From Sphingopyxis sp. Root154 (GTDB lineage: Bacteria; Pseudomonadota; Alphaproteobacteria; Sphingomonadales; Sphingomonadaceae), in NCBI RefSeq assembly GCF_001427105.1, contig NZ_LMGI01000002.1, positions 1,323,411 to 1,387,410 on the forward strand: 64,000 nucleotides of DNA. Direction: 5' to 3'. Made by a program: the position numbers and the translations under genes. How positions within the stretch are numbered: the stretch's first letter is position 1; every line of letters starts with the position of its first letter. Of the stretch, positions 17,319 through 26,426 are shown piece after piece. The notes beneath the pieces were generated by a model. That model was not told the DNA's origin. It worked only from the letters and a program-made list of their open reading frames with translations, and did not search any database.

Positions 17319-20018
17319 ATGAAACTCTCGACTCGTCATTTGCTTGTTGCCGCCGCCTCGTCGCTCAGCCTCGCCGCCTGCGCCGCACGGCCGGGGGTCG
17401 AATCCCCTGCGCGTGTCGCTGCGGCGCCCGCGCTGACCGGCGCACCGCTCGACACCAGCGTGCCGAGCCAGCTGCCGCGGATCGCGCGCCCGATGCATTA
17501 TGACATCAGCGTCACGCCCGATGCCAAGGCGCTGCGCTTTACCGGCGACGCTGGCATCGACCTCGAGCTTTACGAGCCCTCGGCCACGCTGACGCTGAAC
17601 GCACTCGACCTCAGCTTCGCGAGCGCGAGCCTGACCGGCGCCGATGGCAAGGCGATTCCGCTGACCGTCGCGATCGACGCCGCCGCGCAGACGGCGAGCT
17701 TCACCGCCCCCGCGCCGCTCGCGCCCGGCAAGTACCGCCTCGCCACCCGCTACACCGGCACGATCAACACGCAGGCGAACGGTCTTTTCGCGCTCGATTA
17801 TCCCGACAAGGTCACCGGCAATGAGGTGCGCGGATTGTTCACCCAGTTCGAGGCGCCCGACGCGCGGCGCTTCGTCCCGAGCTTCGACGAGCCGAGCTAC
17901 AAGGCAACCTTCACCCTCGCGGCGACCGTTCCGGCGGACGATCTTGCGGTGAGCAACATGCCCGTGGCGAGCGAAACCCCCGTCGAGGGCGGCAAGAAGA
18001 AGATCACCTTCCAGATCTCGCCCAAAATGTCGTCCTACCTCCTCTTCTTCGCGACCGGCAATTTCGAGCGACTCGCGGCGAAGAGCGACAGCGGCGCCGA
18101 GGTCGGCATCGTGTCGCCCAAGGGGTCGGGCGAGCAGGCGCGCTTCGCGCTCGACAGCCTCGGCCCCTTGCTCGGCTATTACAGCGACTATTTCGGCCAG
18201 CCCTATCCGCTGCCCAAGCTCGACAATGTCGCGGGACCCGGCCAGTCGCAATTCTTCGGCGCGATGGAAAATTGGGGCGCGATCTTCACTTTCGAGCGCA
18301 TCCTGCTCGATGATCCGAAGATCACCAGCGAAGCGACGCGCCAGCAGATCTACTCGACGCAGGCGCACGAGGTCGCGCACCAATGGTTCGGCGATCTCGT
18401 CACCATGGCGTGGTGGGACGACCTCTGGCTCAACGAAGGCTTCGCGAGCTGGATGGAAACCAAGGCGAGCGACCATTTCCACCCCGACTGGCAGCCGTTG
18501 CTCGAACGCGTCGACGGCCGCGAGCGCGCTATGGCGCTCGACGCCTTTGCGACGACGCACCCGATCGTCCAGACGATTCGCACCGTCGAGGACACCAACC
18601 AGGCGTTCGACGCGATCACCTACCAGAAGGGCGAGGCCGTCATCACGATGCTCGAGGCCTATGCCGGCGAGGATGTGTGGCGCGGCGGGCTGCGCAGCTA
18701 CATGGAAAAGCATAAATATGCGAACACGCGCACCGACGATCTGTGGAACGCCGTCGAGGCGGCGGGCGCCAAGGGGCTGACCGCGATCGCGCATGATTTC
18801 ACGAACCAGCCGGGCATCCCGCTGCTCCGCGTCGGCGGTGTGACCTGCGCGGGCGGCAACACAACCGTCCAGCTGACGCAGAGCGAATTTTCGCGCGATC
18901 GCAAGCAAGGCATCGACGCCGAAGGCCGCCGCTGGCAGGTGCCCGTGCTCGCGCGCGCCGGTAATGGTGCGGTCGCGCGGCAGGTGATCGCGGGCGGGAC
19001 GGGTACGCTGACCCTGACGGGCTGCGGTGCGGCGCTGATCAATGCGGGGCAGGCGGGCTATTACCGCACCCTCTATTCGCCTGCGGCGCTGGCCGCGCTC
19101 CGCAGCGATTTCGCGAAACTCGCCCCGATCGACCAGCTCGGGCTGCTTGGCGACAATTTCGCGCTCGCCTATGCCGGCTACCAGCCGATGGGCGCCGCGC
19201 TCGACCTGCTCGCGGCCGCGCCGCACGAAGCGAACCAGAAGCTGCTCGGCGACGTCGCGGGACGTTACGCGGCGCTATACGGCTATTTCGACGACCAGCC
19301 GGCGGTGCAGAAACAGATCGCGGCACGCGGCACCGCGGCGCTCGCACCCGCGATGGGGCGCCTCGGCTTCGACGCTCGCGCCGGCGAACCCGCACTCGAC
19401 AGCATCTTGCGCTCCGACCTGCTCAGCGCGCTCGGGACATTGGGCGACGCCAAGGTGCTGGCGGAGGCCCGCCGCCGCTTCGCGCTGCTCGACAGCAATC
19501 CTGCGGCGCTCGACGGCCCGCTCAAATCGCGCTGGCTCGACATCGTCGCGTCGAACGCAAGCGAAGCTGAATGGACCAAGCTGCGGACGATGGCGAAGGG
19601 ATCGAAATCGGCGGTCGAGCGCAGCGCTTTCTACACGTTCCTCGGCAATGCGAAGGACGCAATGCTGGCGAAGCGCGCACTCGACCTCGCGCTCACCGAC
19701 GAACCCGGCAAGACCGTCAGCGCCTCGATCATCGGCTCGGCCGCGAAGAACCACCCCGAACTGGCGGTCGATTTCGCGCAGGCGAATCAGGCCGCGGTCG
19801 ACCGGTTGATCGACGCCTCGGCGCGCGCGCGATTCCTCGCGGGATTGGCGGCTTCGTCGAACGATCCCGCGATGATCGCAAAGCTCGAACGGATCGCCGC
19901 GCCGCTGCCCGCCGACGTCCGCAAGCCCTATGACAAGACGCTGGCCAGCCTGAAGGAGCGCAGCGTCAGCCGCCCGCGTATCAAGAGCGAAATCGCCGGC
20001 TGGCTGAAAGCGAAGTAA
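17319..20018 (+). CDS. M1 family aminopeptidase, lipoprotein
   Basis: An 899-residue zinc aminopeptidase. The N-terminus has a lipobox (SLAAC, Cys21), so it is probably anchored to a membrane. GAMEN, which binds the peptide N-terminus, is at 314-318. The zinc site is HEVAH (350-354) with Glu373 in NEGFA. The C-terminal ERAP-type helical domain covers about 550-895. It removes N-terminal residues from peptides, likely for nutrient use in the periplasm (inference). A GGGGA ribosome-binding site precedes the ATG at 17319. It is divergent from the P450 gene, 127 bases away. Confidence 0.94.
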   Translation: MKLSTRHLLVAAASSLSLAACAARPGVESPARVAAAPALTGAPLDTSVPSQLPRIARPMHYDISVTPDAKALRFTGDAGIDLELYEPSATLTLNALDLSFASASLTGADGKAIPLTVAIDAAAQTASFTAPAPLAPGKYRLATRYTGTINTQANGLFALDYPDKVTGNEVRGLFTQFEAPDARRFVPSFDEPSYKATFTLAATVPADDLAVSNMPVASETPVEGGKKKITFQISPKMSSYLLFFATGNFERLAAKSDSGAEVGIVSPKGSGEQARFALDSLGPLLGYYSDYFGQPYPLPKLDNVAGPGQSQFFGAMENWGAIFTFERILLDDPKITSEATRQQIYSTQAHEVAHQWFGDLVTMAWWDDLWLNEGFASWMETKASDHFHPDWQPLLERVDGRERAMALDAFATTHPIVQTIRTVEDTNQAFDAITYQKGEAVITMLEAYAGEDVWRGGLRSYMEKHKYANTRTDDLWNAVEAAGAKGLTAIAHDFTNQPGIPLLRVGGVTCAGGNTTVQLTQSEFSRDRKQGIDAEGRRWQVPVLARAGNGAVARQVIAGGTGTLTLTGCGAALINAGQAGYYRTLYSPAALAALRSDFAKLAPIDQLGLLGDNFALAYAGYQPMGAALDLLAAAPHEANQKLLGDVAGRYAALYGYFDDQPAVQKQIAARGTAALAPAMGRLGFDARAGEPALDSILRSDLLSALGTLGDAKVLAEARRRFALLDSNPAALDGPLKSRWLDIVASNASEAEWTKLRTMAKGSKSAVERSAFYTFLGNAKDAMLAKRALDLALTDEPGKTVSASIIGSAAKNHPELAVDFAQANQAAVDRLIDASARARFLAGLAASSNDPAMIAKLERIAAPLPADVRKPYDKTLASLKERSVSRPRIKSEIAGWLKAK

Positions 20019-20039
20019 GGAAAGGCCGCGGCTGACCGG

Positions 20040-20483
20040 TCAGTCGGCCGGCTGCGGCATTCCAACCGGCATCGCGCTTTCCCATTCGGCGCGCGCGCGG
20101 CGGATCATTGCCTTGAGCGCATCGGCATGGCGCTGCCACGCGGCCGCCGCCCCCGCGGTCCCCGCCGCGGCGCCGAGTTCAACAACCGTCATGTCGATGA
20201 AGGCATCATATTCGGCGATCGGCAGCGGGCCGTAAGCGCGGTGGGTGAAAACGAGCTCGGCGACGAGCGGCCACACCCAGCCCTCGCCCTTCGCGAGGCC
20301 GAACATCATCTGCAGCGTCTCGTCGGTCATCCGCCGCGACGAGGCGTCGACCACCATAAAGCTCGCGCGGCGATCGGGGAACGCGGCGAAGAAGCGGTCG
20401 AACAGCGTATGACGAATGTCGATGCCGGCGTCAGCGACGGCCGTCAGGCTCGCCTCCATCAGCGCGGCATCGGCTTCGCTCAC
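20040..20483 (-). CDS. Globin-like protein
   Basis: A 147-residue all-helical protein. The pattern [18 protein letters not shown] (about 25-42), [17 protein letters not shown] (79-95) and a final amphipathic helix containing an invariant-looking Trp agrees with single-domain globins. His81 sits where the proximal haem ligand is expected (typically ELGxRHxxYGVxPExY). Similarity is faint, so haem binding is a prediction. The GTG start overlaps the stop of the HerA-like ATPase gene (GTGA), indicating translational coupling with it. Gas sensing or redox roles are possible but unproven. Confidence 0.55.
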   Translation of the reverse strand: MSEADAALMEASLTAVADAGIDIRHTLFDRFFAAFPDRRASFMVVDASSRRMTDETLQMMFGLAKGEGWVWPLVAELVFTHRAYGPLPIAEYDAFIDMTVVELGAAAGTAGAAAAWQRHADALKAMIRRARAEWESAMPVGMPQPAD

Positions 20484-22075
20484 TTGAACAGGCTGCCCAA
20501 TATCCCGCGCATCAGCTGGCCGCCGAACTTGCCCGCAACCTGCCGACCGAGGCTCGTCGCCGCCGAGCGTGCCGCCGACTGGACCATTTTTTCGGTCATC
20601 GATGGCTTCGCCGCTTCGCGCGCCGCGGCCTTTTCGAGCCGCAGCCGCTCGCGTTCCTCGGCTGCCTTGACCTTCGCCTCTTCCTTCGCGGCGATCGCGG
20701 CCTGCTTGTCGGCTTCGGCCTGCGCCTTCGCCTCGATTGCGGCCGCCTGCGCCTGCTCGGCCTTGGCGGCGAGCAGCTCCTCGGCGCTCTCGCGGTCGAC
20801 GGCGGTGTCATATTTGCCCTCGACGGGCGAAATCGACTTGATGATTGCGCGCTCCTTGGCGTCGAGCGGACCCGCGCGCGAGCAGGGCGGCTTGATCAAG
20901 GTGCGCTCGACCGGCGAGGGCGCGCCGTCGGCCATCAGCAGCGACACCAGCGCCTCGCCGACTTTCAGTTCGGTGATCTCGCGCGCGACATCGACCTTGG
21001 GGTTCGGGCGGAAGGTGTCGGCGGCCGCCTTCACCGCCTTCTGATCGCGCGGGGTGAAGGCGCGGAGCGCGTGCTGGACGCGGTTGCCGAGCTGGCCAGC
21101 GATCGTTTCGGGCACGTCGATCGGGTTCTGCGTGACGAAATAGACGCCCACGCCCTTCGAACGGATCAGGCGGACGACCTGCTCGATCTTTTCTGTCAGC
21201 GCGGGCGGCGCGTCGTCGAACAGCAGATGCGCTTCGTCGAAGAAGAAGACGAGCTTCGGCTTGTCGGGATCACCGACCTCGGGAAGCGTCTCGAACATCT
21301 CGCTGAGCATCCAGAGGAGGAAGGTCGCGTAGAGTTTCGGGCTCGCCATCAGCTTGTCGGCAGCGAGGATGTTCACATAACCGCGGCCATTTTCGTCGGT
21401 GCGGATCATGTCCATGATGTCGAGCGCCGGCTCGCCGAAGAAATTGGCGCCGCCCTGGCTTTCAAGCGTCAGCAATTGGCGCTGGATCGTACCGACGGTG
21501 GCTTTGGACACATTGCCATATTTCGTCGTGAGCTCGTCGGCGCTTTCGGCGCACCACGACAGCATCGCCTGCAGGTCGCCAAGGTCGAGCAGGAGCAGAT
21601 TCTGTTCGTCGGCGACGCGGAACGCAATCGCGAGCACGCCCTCCTGCACCTCGTTGAGCCCCATCAGCCGCGCGAGCAGCAGCGGGCCCATTTCGGAAAT
21701 CGTCGTGCGCACGGGGTGCCCCTGCTCGCCGAACAGGTCCCAGAAGATGACCGGATTGTCGCGATAGACCCATTCGCCGTCACCGATCTCGGCGGCGCGC
21801 GCGGCGAAAATCTCGTGCATCTTCGACGTCGGGCTGCCCGCCATCGCCATGCCGGCCAGATCGCCCTTTACGTCGGCGACGAACACCGGGACGCCGACCG
21901 CCGAAAAGCCTTCGGCCAGCCCCTGCAGCGTCACCGTCTTGCCGGTGCCGGTCGCGCCGGCAATCAGCCCGTGGCGGTTCGCGCGTTTCAGCACAAGCGA
22001 CTGGCGCGGACCATCGGCCGCGCCGCCGCCACCGAGACCGATATAGATTTCGCTTGCCGTGCTACCGTCGCTCAC
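20480..22075 (-). CDS. HerA-like P-loop ATPase (DUF853/YjgR family)
   Basis: A 531-residue helicase-like ATPase. Walker [11 protein letters not shown] is at about residues 40-49 and Walker B is [13 protein letters not shown] at about 277-289. A charged Ala/Glu/Lys coiled-coil stretch (about 435-490) precedes a short C-terminal tail with [16 protein letters not shown]. The family is related to HerA/FtsK translocases; its biological role is unclear. The GTG start at 22075 has a GGAGG site seven bases upstream and directly precedes the conserved IYIGLGG. The downstream globin-like gene overlaps by 4 bases. Confidence 0.9.
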   Translation of the reverse strand: MSDGSTASEIYIGLGGGGAADGPRQSLVLKRANRHGLIAGATGTGKTVTLQGLAEGFSAVGVPVFVADVKGDLAGMAMAGSPTSKMHEIFAARAAEIGDGEWVYRDNPVIFWDLFGEQGHPVRTTISEMGPLLLARLMGLNEVQEGVLAIAFRVADEQNLLLLDLGDLQAMLSWCAESADELTTKYGNVSKATVGTIQRQLLTLESQGGANFFGEPALDIMDMIRTDENGRGYVNILAADKLMASPKLYATFLLWMLSEMFETLPEVGDPDKPKLVFFFDEAHLLFDDAPPALTEKIEQVVRLIRSKGVGVYFVTQNPIDVPETIAGQLGNRVQHALRAFTPRDQKAVKAAADTFRPNPKVDVAREITELKVGEALVSLLMADGAPSPVERTLIKPPCSRAGPLDAKERAIIKSISPVEGKYDTAVDRESAEELLAAKAEQAQAAAIEAKAQAEADKQAAIAAKEEAKVKAAEERERLRLEKAAAREAAKPSMTEKMVQSAARSAATSLGRQVAGKFGGQLMRGILGSLFK

Positions 22076-22473
22076 CCGCTGTCCTCCACTTTTCAAACCT
22101 GCGCCAAGGTTAGAGCGGCGGTTCAACCTAGGCAATCGGCAAACCGGCGCATCGGCCGACCCGTTTCGACCGATTGCAGCTCCCGCGATTACCATCCGGG
22201 GGTCAGTTTCCATGCCGGTGAGGCAAGCCGCTGCGCTTGAAGTACCGCCCAAGATTCGTTAGCTTGAGTCCATGTTTACGCGCGCCATCCCGATCTACGA
22301 CCTCACAGGTTCGCTGGCGTCCGCGTCATTTGCCGTTCCGCCACCTGATGTGACGATCAAAGCCAGGCTTGCCGGGGCACCGCCTCCGCCGCCCACACTG
22401 GTAGCTGGCTAAATTTAGCCGCAGAACCCGCACTTGCCGTGCGGGCGTCACAAATTTTCTCAGGTGATTTCCC
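22076..22473. other. 398-base intergenic region with a possible short ORF
   Basis: This region separates the HerA-like gene (minus) from the DMT transporter (plus). It holds a 46-codon plus-strand ORF at 22272-22412 (begins MFTRAIPIYD, ends in a proline run and LVAG) with no recognisable family and only a weak ribosome-binding site. A 7-bp hairpin, CCCGCAC/GTGCGGG, is at 22427-22445. Base composition seems lower in GC than the surrounding genes, by eye. No convincing promoter was identified. Confidence 0.4.
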
Positions 22474-23328
22474 ATGTTCAATCGTCATGTGTCGGCGCTT
22501 GCGCCGACGACTGCGTTCGTCTTGCTCTGGAGCAGCGGCGCCATCATATCCAAAATCGGCCTTCAATACGGGTCGCCGTTCGCCCTCCTGATTGCTCGCT
22601 ACGCAGTCGCTCTGGCAGTCCTTATCGCGTTCGCGGTTTGGCGCGGGCGATTCCTGCCCGCGCGCGGAACGCGAAAGCGCGTCATCTGTGTGGGCCTCTC
22701 CATCGCAGGGCTCTATTCAGCCTGTTACCTTCTTGCCCTCAGCAACGGATTGACACCCGGCGCGCTGGCAACGCTCCTTGGCGTGCAGCCTATCTTGACC
22801 CTTCTCCTGACCGAGCATCGTGCCACCGCGATGAGGCTTCTGGGGTTGGGATGTGCTCTAGCGGGGCTGGTGCTCGTTGTATGGGACGGGCTCATGGCAG
22901 CCCGTTTTGATGCGATGGGCCTCATCTTCGCCGGACTGTCGCTGCTTGGGATCACGGCCGGATCGATTCTGCAGAAGCAGGAAGAGCAGGCACCCGCGAT
23001 GGTCCTGCCGCTCCAATATGTCGCGGGACTGGCGTTCGCAGGCGCCATCGCTCCCTTCGGCCCGCTGCACGCCTCGTGGCATCCGGGCTTCATACTGCCC
23101 GTTCTGTGGCTTGGGCTGGTTATTTCCGTGGGGGCAACCTTCTTGCTCTACCGACTGATTGCGCGGGGCAATCTCGTGAACGTAACCAGCCTTTTCTACC
23201 TCGTACCCGGCGTGACCGCAGCGCTGGACTGGCTGATACTCGGCAACCCCATGTCGCTTCACGCCGCAGCTGGATTGGCTTTGGTGGTCGGGGGCTTGCT
23301 TATCGTATTCCGCGAGAAGCATGGCTGA
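22474..23328 (+). CDS. DMT-superfamily (EamA) transporter
   Basis: A 284-residue integral membrane protein with about ten hydrophobic helices in two repeats (roughly 1-135 and 145-280), the EamA layout. The first repeat begins FVLLWSSGAIISKIGL, as in RhtA/YdcZ-like metabolite exporters. Substrate is unknown; amino acids or metabolites are typical. An AGGTGA ribosome-binding site lies six bases before the ATG. Codon choice appears less GC-biased than in neighbours (for example ATA, AAA, TCC), and the gene stands alone between unrelated genes, consistent with acquisition (inference). An 11-bp inverted repeat follows the stop. Confidence 0.9.
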   Translation: MFNRHVSALAPTTAFVLLWSSGAIISKIGLQYGSPFALLIARYAVALAVLIAFAVWRGRFLPARGTRKRVICVGLSIAGLYSACYLLALSNGLTPGALATLLGVQPILTLLLTEHRATAMRLLGLGCALAGLVLVVWDGLMAARFDAMGLIFAGLSLLGITAGSILQKQEEQAPAMVLPLQYVAGLAFAGAIAPFGPLHASWHPGFILPVLWLGLVISVGATFLLYRLIARGNLVNVTSLFYLVPGVTAALDWLILGNPMSLHAAAGLALVVGGLLIVFREKHG

Positions 23329-23335
23329 ACTCGAC

Positions 23336-23365
23336 GGCGTTCCGCTTTTCATCGAGCGGAACGCC
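23336..23365 (+). terminator. Perfect 11-bp inverted repeat after the transporter gene
   Basis: GGCGTTCCGCT (23336-23346) and AGCGGAACGCC (23355-23365) are perfect complements around an 8-base loop, seven bases past the stop of the DMT gene. There is no U-tract, so it may be a Rho-assisted 3' end or a recombination remnant rather than a classical terminator. Confidence 0.55.
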
Positions 23366-23460
23366 ATCGGCAAGGGTCGTGGGGCCGTCATTGGCCACGC
23401 GGCGATGGCGCCAATTGCTCGTCCGCTTTCGCCCCCTTGCCAACACCAGCGCCCATCCGC

Positions 23461-23832
23461 TCATCCCATAATGAAGGCGTTGAGCTTGTTGCCGTCGGGA
23501 TCGCGAAAATAGCCGGCATAAAAGGTGTCGCCGCGCGGTCCCGGCGGGCCTTCGCACGTCCCGCCATGCGCGAGCGCGATTTCGTGGAGGCGGTGGACCT
23601 GGTCCTTGTCCTTCGCCTGCAGTGCGACCATCACGCCGTTGCCGACCGTCGCGACATTGCCGTCGAACGGCTTGGTCAGCCCGATGCCCGCGCCGCCCCC
23701 CGGCTTGCCCCATGCGATGAAGCCGTCGAATTCCATCATGCGCGGCGTGTCGAGTTCGGCGGCAATCGCGTCATAGAAGACCGCCGCCTTTGCCAGATCC
23801 TTCGTGCCCAGCGTCACATAGCCAATCATCAT
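23461..23832 (-). CDS. VOC family protein (glyoxalase/bleomycin-resistance fold)
   Basis: A 123-residue single VOC domain with two beta-alpha-beta-beta-beta units (about 1-60 and 65-120). The closing motif YFRDPDGNKLNAF at about 108-120 is typical; the catalytic or metal ligand set cannot be assigned with certainty. Family members include lyases, dioxygenases and binding proteins, so no reaction is claimed. GGGAG precedes two tandem ATG codons (23832, 23829). An AT-rich operator-like region with nested palindromes lies 12-42 bases upstream. Confidence 0.88.
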   Translation of the reverse strand: MMIGYVTLGTKDLAKAAVFYDAIAAELDTPRMMEFDGFIAWGKPGGGAGIGLTKPFDGNVATVGNGVMVALQAKDKDQVHRLHEIALAHGGTCEGPPGPRGDTFYAGYFRDPDGNKLNAFIMG

Positions 23833-23843
23833 CTTTCTCCCGA

Positions 23844-23874
23844 CTCGTTCTTATGAGAACATAATATGAACGAG
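23844..23874 (-). promoter_or_regulatory. Nested palindromes with a LexA-box-like core before the VOC gene
   Basis: CTCGTTC (23844-23850) and GAACGAG (23868-23874) form a perfect 7-bp inverted repeat. Inside it, GTTCT-TATG-AGAAC (23847-23860) is a second one. GAAC-N7-GAAC at 23857-23871 matches the alphaproteobacterial LexA consensus. The tract is AT-rich in a GC-rich setting. Which, if any, protein binds is unknown. Confidence 0.4.
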
Positions 23875-23891
23875 AACCGCGGCGCGCAAAC

Positions 23892-23924
23892 AAAAAGGGC
23901 GCCGAACCCGAAGGTGCGGCGCCC
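23892..23924 (-). terminator. Intrinsic terminator of the degP-like gene
   Basis: On the minus strand GGGCGCCG and CGGCGCCC (23917-23924 and 23897-23904) form a perfect 8-bp stem with a 12-base loop, followed by five U residues (23896-23892). It starts 26 bases past the stop at 23950. Confidence 0.9.
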
Positions 23925-23949
23925 CGATTGATAGCTACGAAGCCGAAGC

Positions 23950-25443
23950 CTATTTCACGCGAATCGCGATAAAGGCCGACGGCTGGCCGCGACGCTGGAT
24001 TTCGAGCAGTACCGCATCGCGGCCCGCCTTCTTCGCGTCGGCGATGGTCTTGGCGAGCGCCTCGCTCGTCGCGACCGGGGTGCGGTTCGCGCTGAGGATC
24101 ACGTCGCCGCGGCGCAGGCCCTTGCGGCCCGCATCGCTGCTCGCCGACGCGGCGCCGATTACGAGGCCCTTGGTTCCGGCATCGACACCGACCGCGCGCG
24201 CGATATCAGGGGTCACCACCTGCACCGACAGGCCGAGCTCGTCCTGGATCGCCTTGTCGGCGGCGCCGGTCGGATCCTCGGGTTCGGCCTGCTCGGCCTC
24301 GGGATCGAAGTTGCTGCCCGCCAGCTCTTCCTCAGGCGGACGCGTGCCGACGAGGACATTGAGCGTCATCGCCTTGCCATCGCGAATGATCTCGAGCGGG
24401 ATGCGCGTACCCGGCTTGGTGTTCGAGACGATGTACGACAGCGTCTGCTGCGGCGTGACGTCCTTGCCGTTAACCTTGGTCACCACGTCGCCGCGCTTCA
24501 GCCCGGCCTTTTCGCCCGCCTGCGCGGGTTCGACGCGCTGGATGAACTCGCCGCGATCCTTTGGCAGGCCGAGCGCCGCCGCGAGATCCTCGTCGACCGG
24601 CGCGATGCCGATGCCCAGATAGCCGCGCTCGACCTTTTCACCGGCGCGCAGCGCGTTGATCACCGGGATCGCCGCATCGGCGGGGATCGCGAAGTTGACG
24701 CCGATGTTCGCGCCGACGGGCGAGATCAGCATATTGTTGATACCGACGACATTGCCCTGCAAGTCGAACAGCGGGCCGCCCGAGTTGCCGCGGTTGATCG
24801 CCGTATCGGTCTGGATATAGCGGTCATAGGCGCCGCCCTGCCCGATGTTGCGCTGAACCGCCGAGATGATGCCCGCGGTGACCGTCGAGCCGAGCCCGAG
24901 CGGGTTGCCGATCGCGACCACCCAGTCGCCGACGCGCGCGGTGCTGCTGTCGGCGAACTTCACGAACGGCAGGCCGCCGGCCTCGATCTTGAGCAACGCG
25001 AGGTCGGATGCGACGTCACGGCCGACGATCGTCGCCTTATATTCCTTCTGGTTGGTCAGCGTCACCGTGACCTGGTTCACCGCCTCGCCGCGCGGACCGC
25101 CCGAGATGACGTGATTGTTGGTGACGATATAACCGTCGGCCGAGATCAGGAATCCCGAACCGCCGCCCTGCTGTTCCTGCGTGATCGGCTCGCGCGTCCC
25201 CGCAAAGGGGTTCAGCCGGACGCCGAGCGTGACTTCCTGCTTGGTCGAGATATTGACGACGGCGGGCTGCAACTGCTCGACCAGGTCGGCGAAGCTTTCG
25301 GGCGCGCCCGAACGCGGAACGACCTTGGCGATTTCGCTCTTCTCATTCTGCGCGACCTGCGCGCCGACGGGAGACTGGGTGACCAGCGCCAGCGCGGTGC
25401 CACCCGCCAGCAAGGCCGAAGTGATGCCATAAACATAACGCAC
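23950..25443 (-). CDS. degP: Do/DegP-type periplasmic serine protease
   Basis: A 497-residue HtrA-family protease/chaperone that degrades misfolded envelope proteins. It has a signal peptide (1-29). The trypsin-like domain carries the triad His111 (TNNHVISGG), Asp147 (DVASDLALLKIE) and Ser221 (RGNSGGPLFD). Two PDZ domains follow at about 275-370 and 395-490. The two-PDZ layout fits DegP, DegQ or MucD; which one cannot be told here. Its terminator is at 23892-23924. A TTCA direct-repeat motif shared with another envelope gene lies 67-84 bases upstream. The hflKC genes, which act in membrane protein quality control, are just upstream on the same strand. Confidence 0.95.
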   Translation of the reverse strand: MRYVYGITSALLAGGTALALVTQSPVGAQVAQNEKSEIAKVVPRSGAPESFADLVEQLQPAVVNISTKQEVTLGVRLNPFAGTREPITQEQQGGGSGFLISADGYIVTNNHVISGGPRGEAVNQVTVTLTNQKEYKATIVGRDVASDLALLKIEAGGLPFVKFADSSTARVGDWVVAIGNPLGLGSTVTAGIISAVQRNIGQGGAYDRYIQTDTAINRGNSGGPLFDLQGNVVGINNMLISPVGANIGVNFAIPADAAIPVINALRAGEKVERGYLGIGIAPVDEDLAAALGLPKDRGEFIQRVEPAQAGEKAGLKRGDVVTKVNGKDVTPQQTLSYIVSNTKPGTRIPLEIIRDGKAMTLNVLVGTRPPEEELAGSNFDPEAEQAEPEDPTGAADKAIQDELGLSVQVVTPDIARAVGVDAGTKGLVIGAASASSDAGRKGLRRGDVILSANRTPVATSEALAKTIADAKKAGRDAVLLEIQRRGQPSAFIAIRVK

Positions 25444-25509
25444 GATCGAAATTCCTTTTCGTTCTCGAAAAACTCATCTGCCCCGGCCGCGGCTATCTGC
25501 GGCGAATTG

Positions 25510-25527
25510 GCTGAACGGTGATTGAAC
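25510..25527 (-). promoter_or_regulatory. Candidate regulator site before degP: TTCA direct repeat
   Basis: The minus strand reads GTTCA, seven bases, TTCAGC, the same fixed bases and spacing as at 14524-14541. A third TGAAC copy (plus-strand reading) follows at 25529. It lies 67 bases before the degP start and after the hflC stop region. A shared envelope-stress response regulator would explain both sites; this is inference. Confidence 0.4.
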
Positions 25528-25571
25528 ATGAACGAGCGCTGCAAGTTCCATTCAGCCGGCAGCCGGCTGTG

Positions 25572-26426
25572 TCAGCCGCCGCTGAACCGCTTCAGATATT
25601 CATTGTCGGGCGACATGATGATCGACGTCCCGCCCTGGTTGTTCTCGCCGAGGAAGGTCTGCCGATAGCTCTGCATCGCGCGGTAGAAGTCATAGAATTC
25701 GGGGTCCTTGCCAAAGCTGGCGGCATAGATGCGCGCCGCTTCACCATCGGCGCTGCCGCGAATGATCTGCGCTTCCTTCTGCCCTTCGGCGCGGATCGAG
25801 ATCGCTTCCTGCTGGCGCGCGGTGCGCATGCGGTTGTACGCCGCCTCCAGCGTCGCGCCTTCGGGAAGGTCGGCGCGCTTGATCCTGACGTCGATGATCT
25901 CGGCGCCATATTTGTTCGCCTCGCGGTTCAGCGCGACCTGGATATTGTCCATCACCGCGCCGCGTTCGGGCGACAGCAACGTCGCAAAGGTGCGCTTGCC
26001 AAGCTCGTTGCGCAGCGACGAGCCGAGGATCGTCGCGAGCTGCGCCTGCAATTTATCCTCGGTGCGGATCGCGGTGTACATGCGCACGGGGTTGGTGATG
26101 CGGAAGCGCGCGAAGGCGTCGACCTGCAACCGCTGCTGGTCGGTCGAGAGCACCTGCTGGCGCTCCATGTTCACGCCGAGGATGCGCTTGTCGATATACT
26201 GGATGCCGTCGGTGAACGGCACCCGCAGGACGAGCCCGGCGCCCGAACGCCCGAAGTCCTCGTTCGGCTTGTAGCGGTTCACCGTCCGCTCGATCTCGCC
26301 GAAGCGCAGGATCAGCGCCTGCTTGTCCTCGGGCACGATCGCCAGCGATTGCGACAGGATGACGAGTATAATGACGGCGCCAAACAGCAGCCGCATCGGG
26401 TTCTGGAAGAACGAACCGAACATCAT
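25572..26426 (-). CDS. hflC: Protease modulator HflC
   Basis: A 284-residue SPFH/prohibitin-family protein with an N-terminal membrane anchor (about 12-32, LLFGAVIILVILSQSLAIV) and a periplasmic-side band-7 domain (about 30-210). A coiled-coil segment rich in Arg, Gln and Glu (RTARQQEAISIRAEGQ) follows. With HflK it forms the large complex that restrains the FtsH protease. The ATG overlaps the hflK stop (ATGA), and a second ATG follows immediately at 26423, so either may be used. Confidence 0.95.
   Translation of the reverse strand: MMFGSFFQNPMRLLFGAVIILVILSQSLAIVPEDKQALILRFGEIERTVNRYKPNEDFGRSGAGLVLRVPFTDGIQYIDKRILGVNMERQQVLSTDQQRLQVDAFARFRITNPVRMYTAIRTEDKLQAQLATILGSSLRNELGKRTFATLLSPERGAVMDNIQVALNREANKYGAEIIDVRIKRADLPEGATLEAAYNRMRTARQQEAISIRAEGQKEAQIIRGSADGEAARIYAASFGKDPEFYDFYRAMQSYRQTFLGENNQGGTSIIMSPDNEYLKRFSGG

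Noticed and set aside
25513-25527. GAAC-N7-GAAC before degP as an SOS box
   Set aside because: Eight fixed bases are expected about twice in a window of this size. The longer match to the site at 14524 explains the sequence better, and degP is not a known SOS gene.
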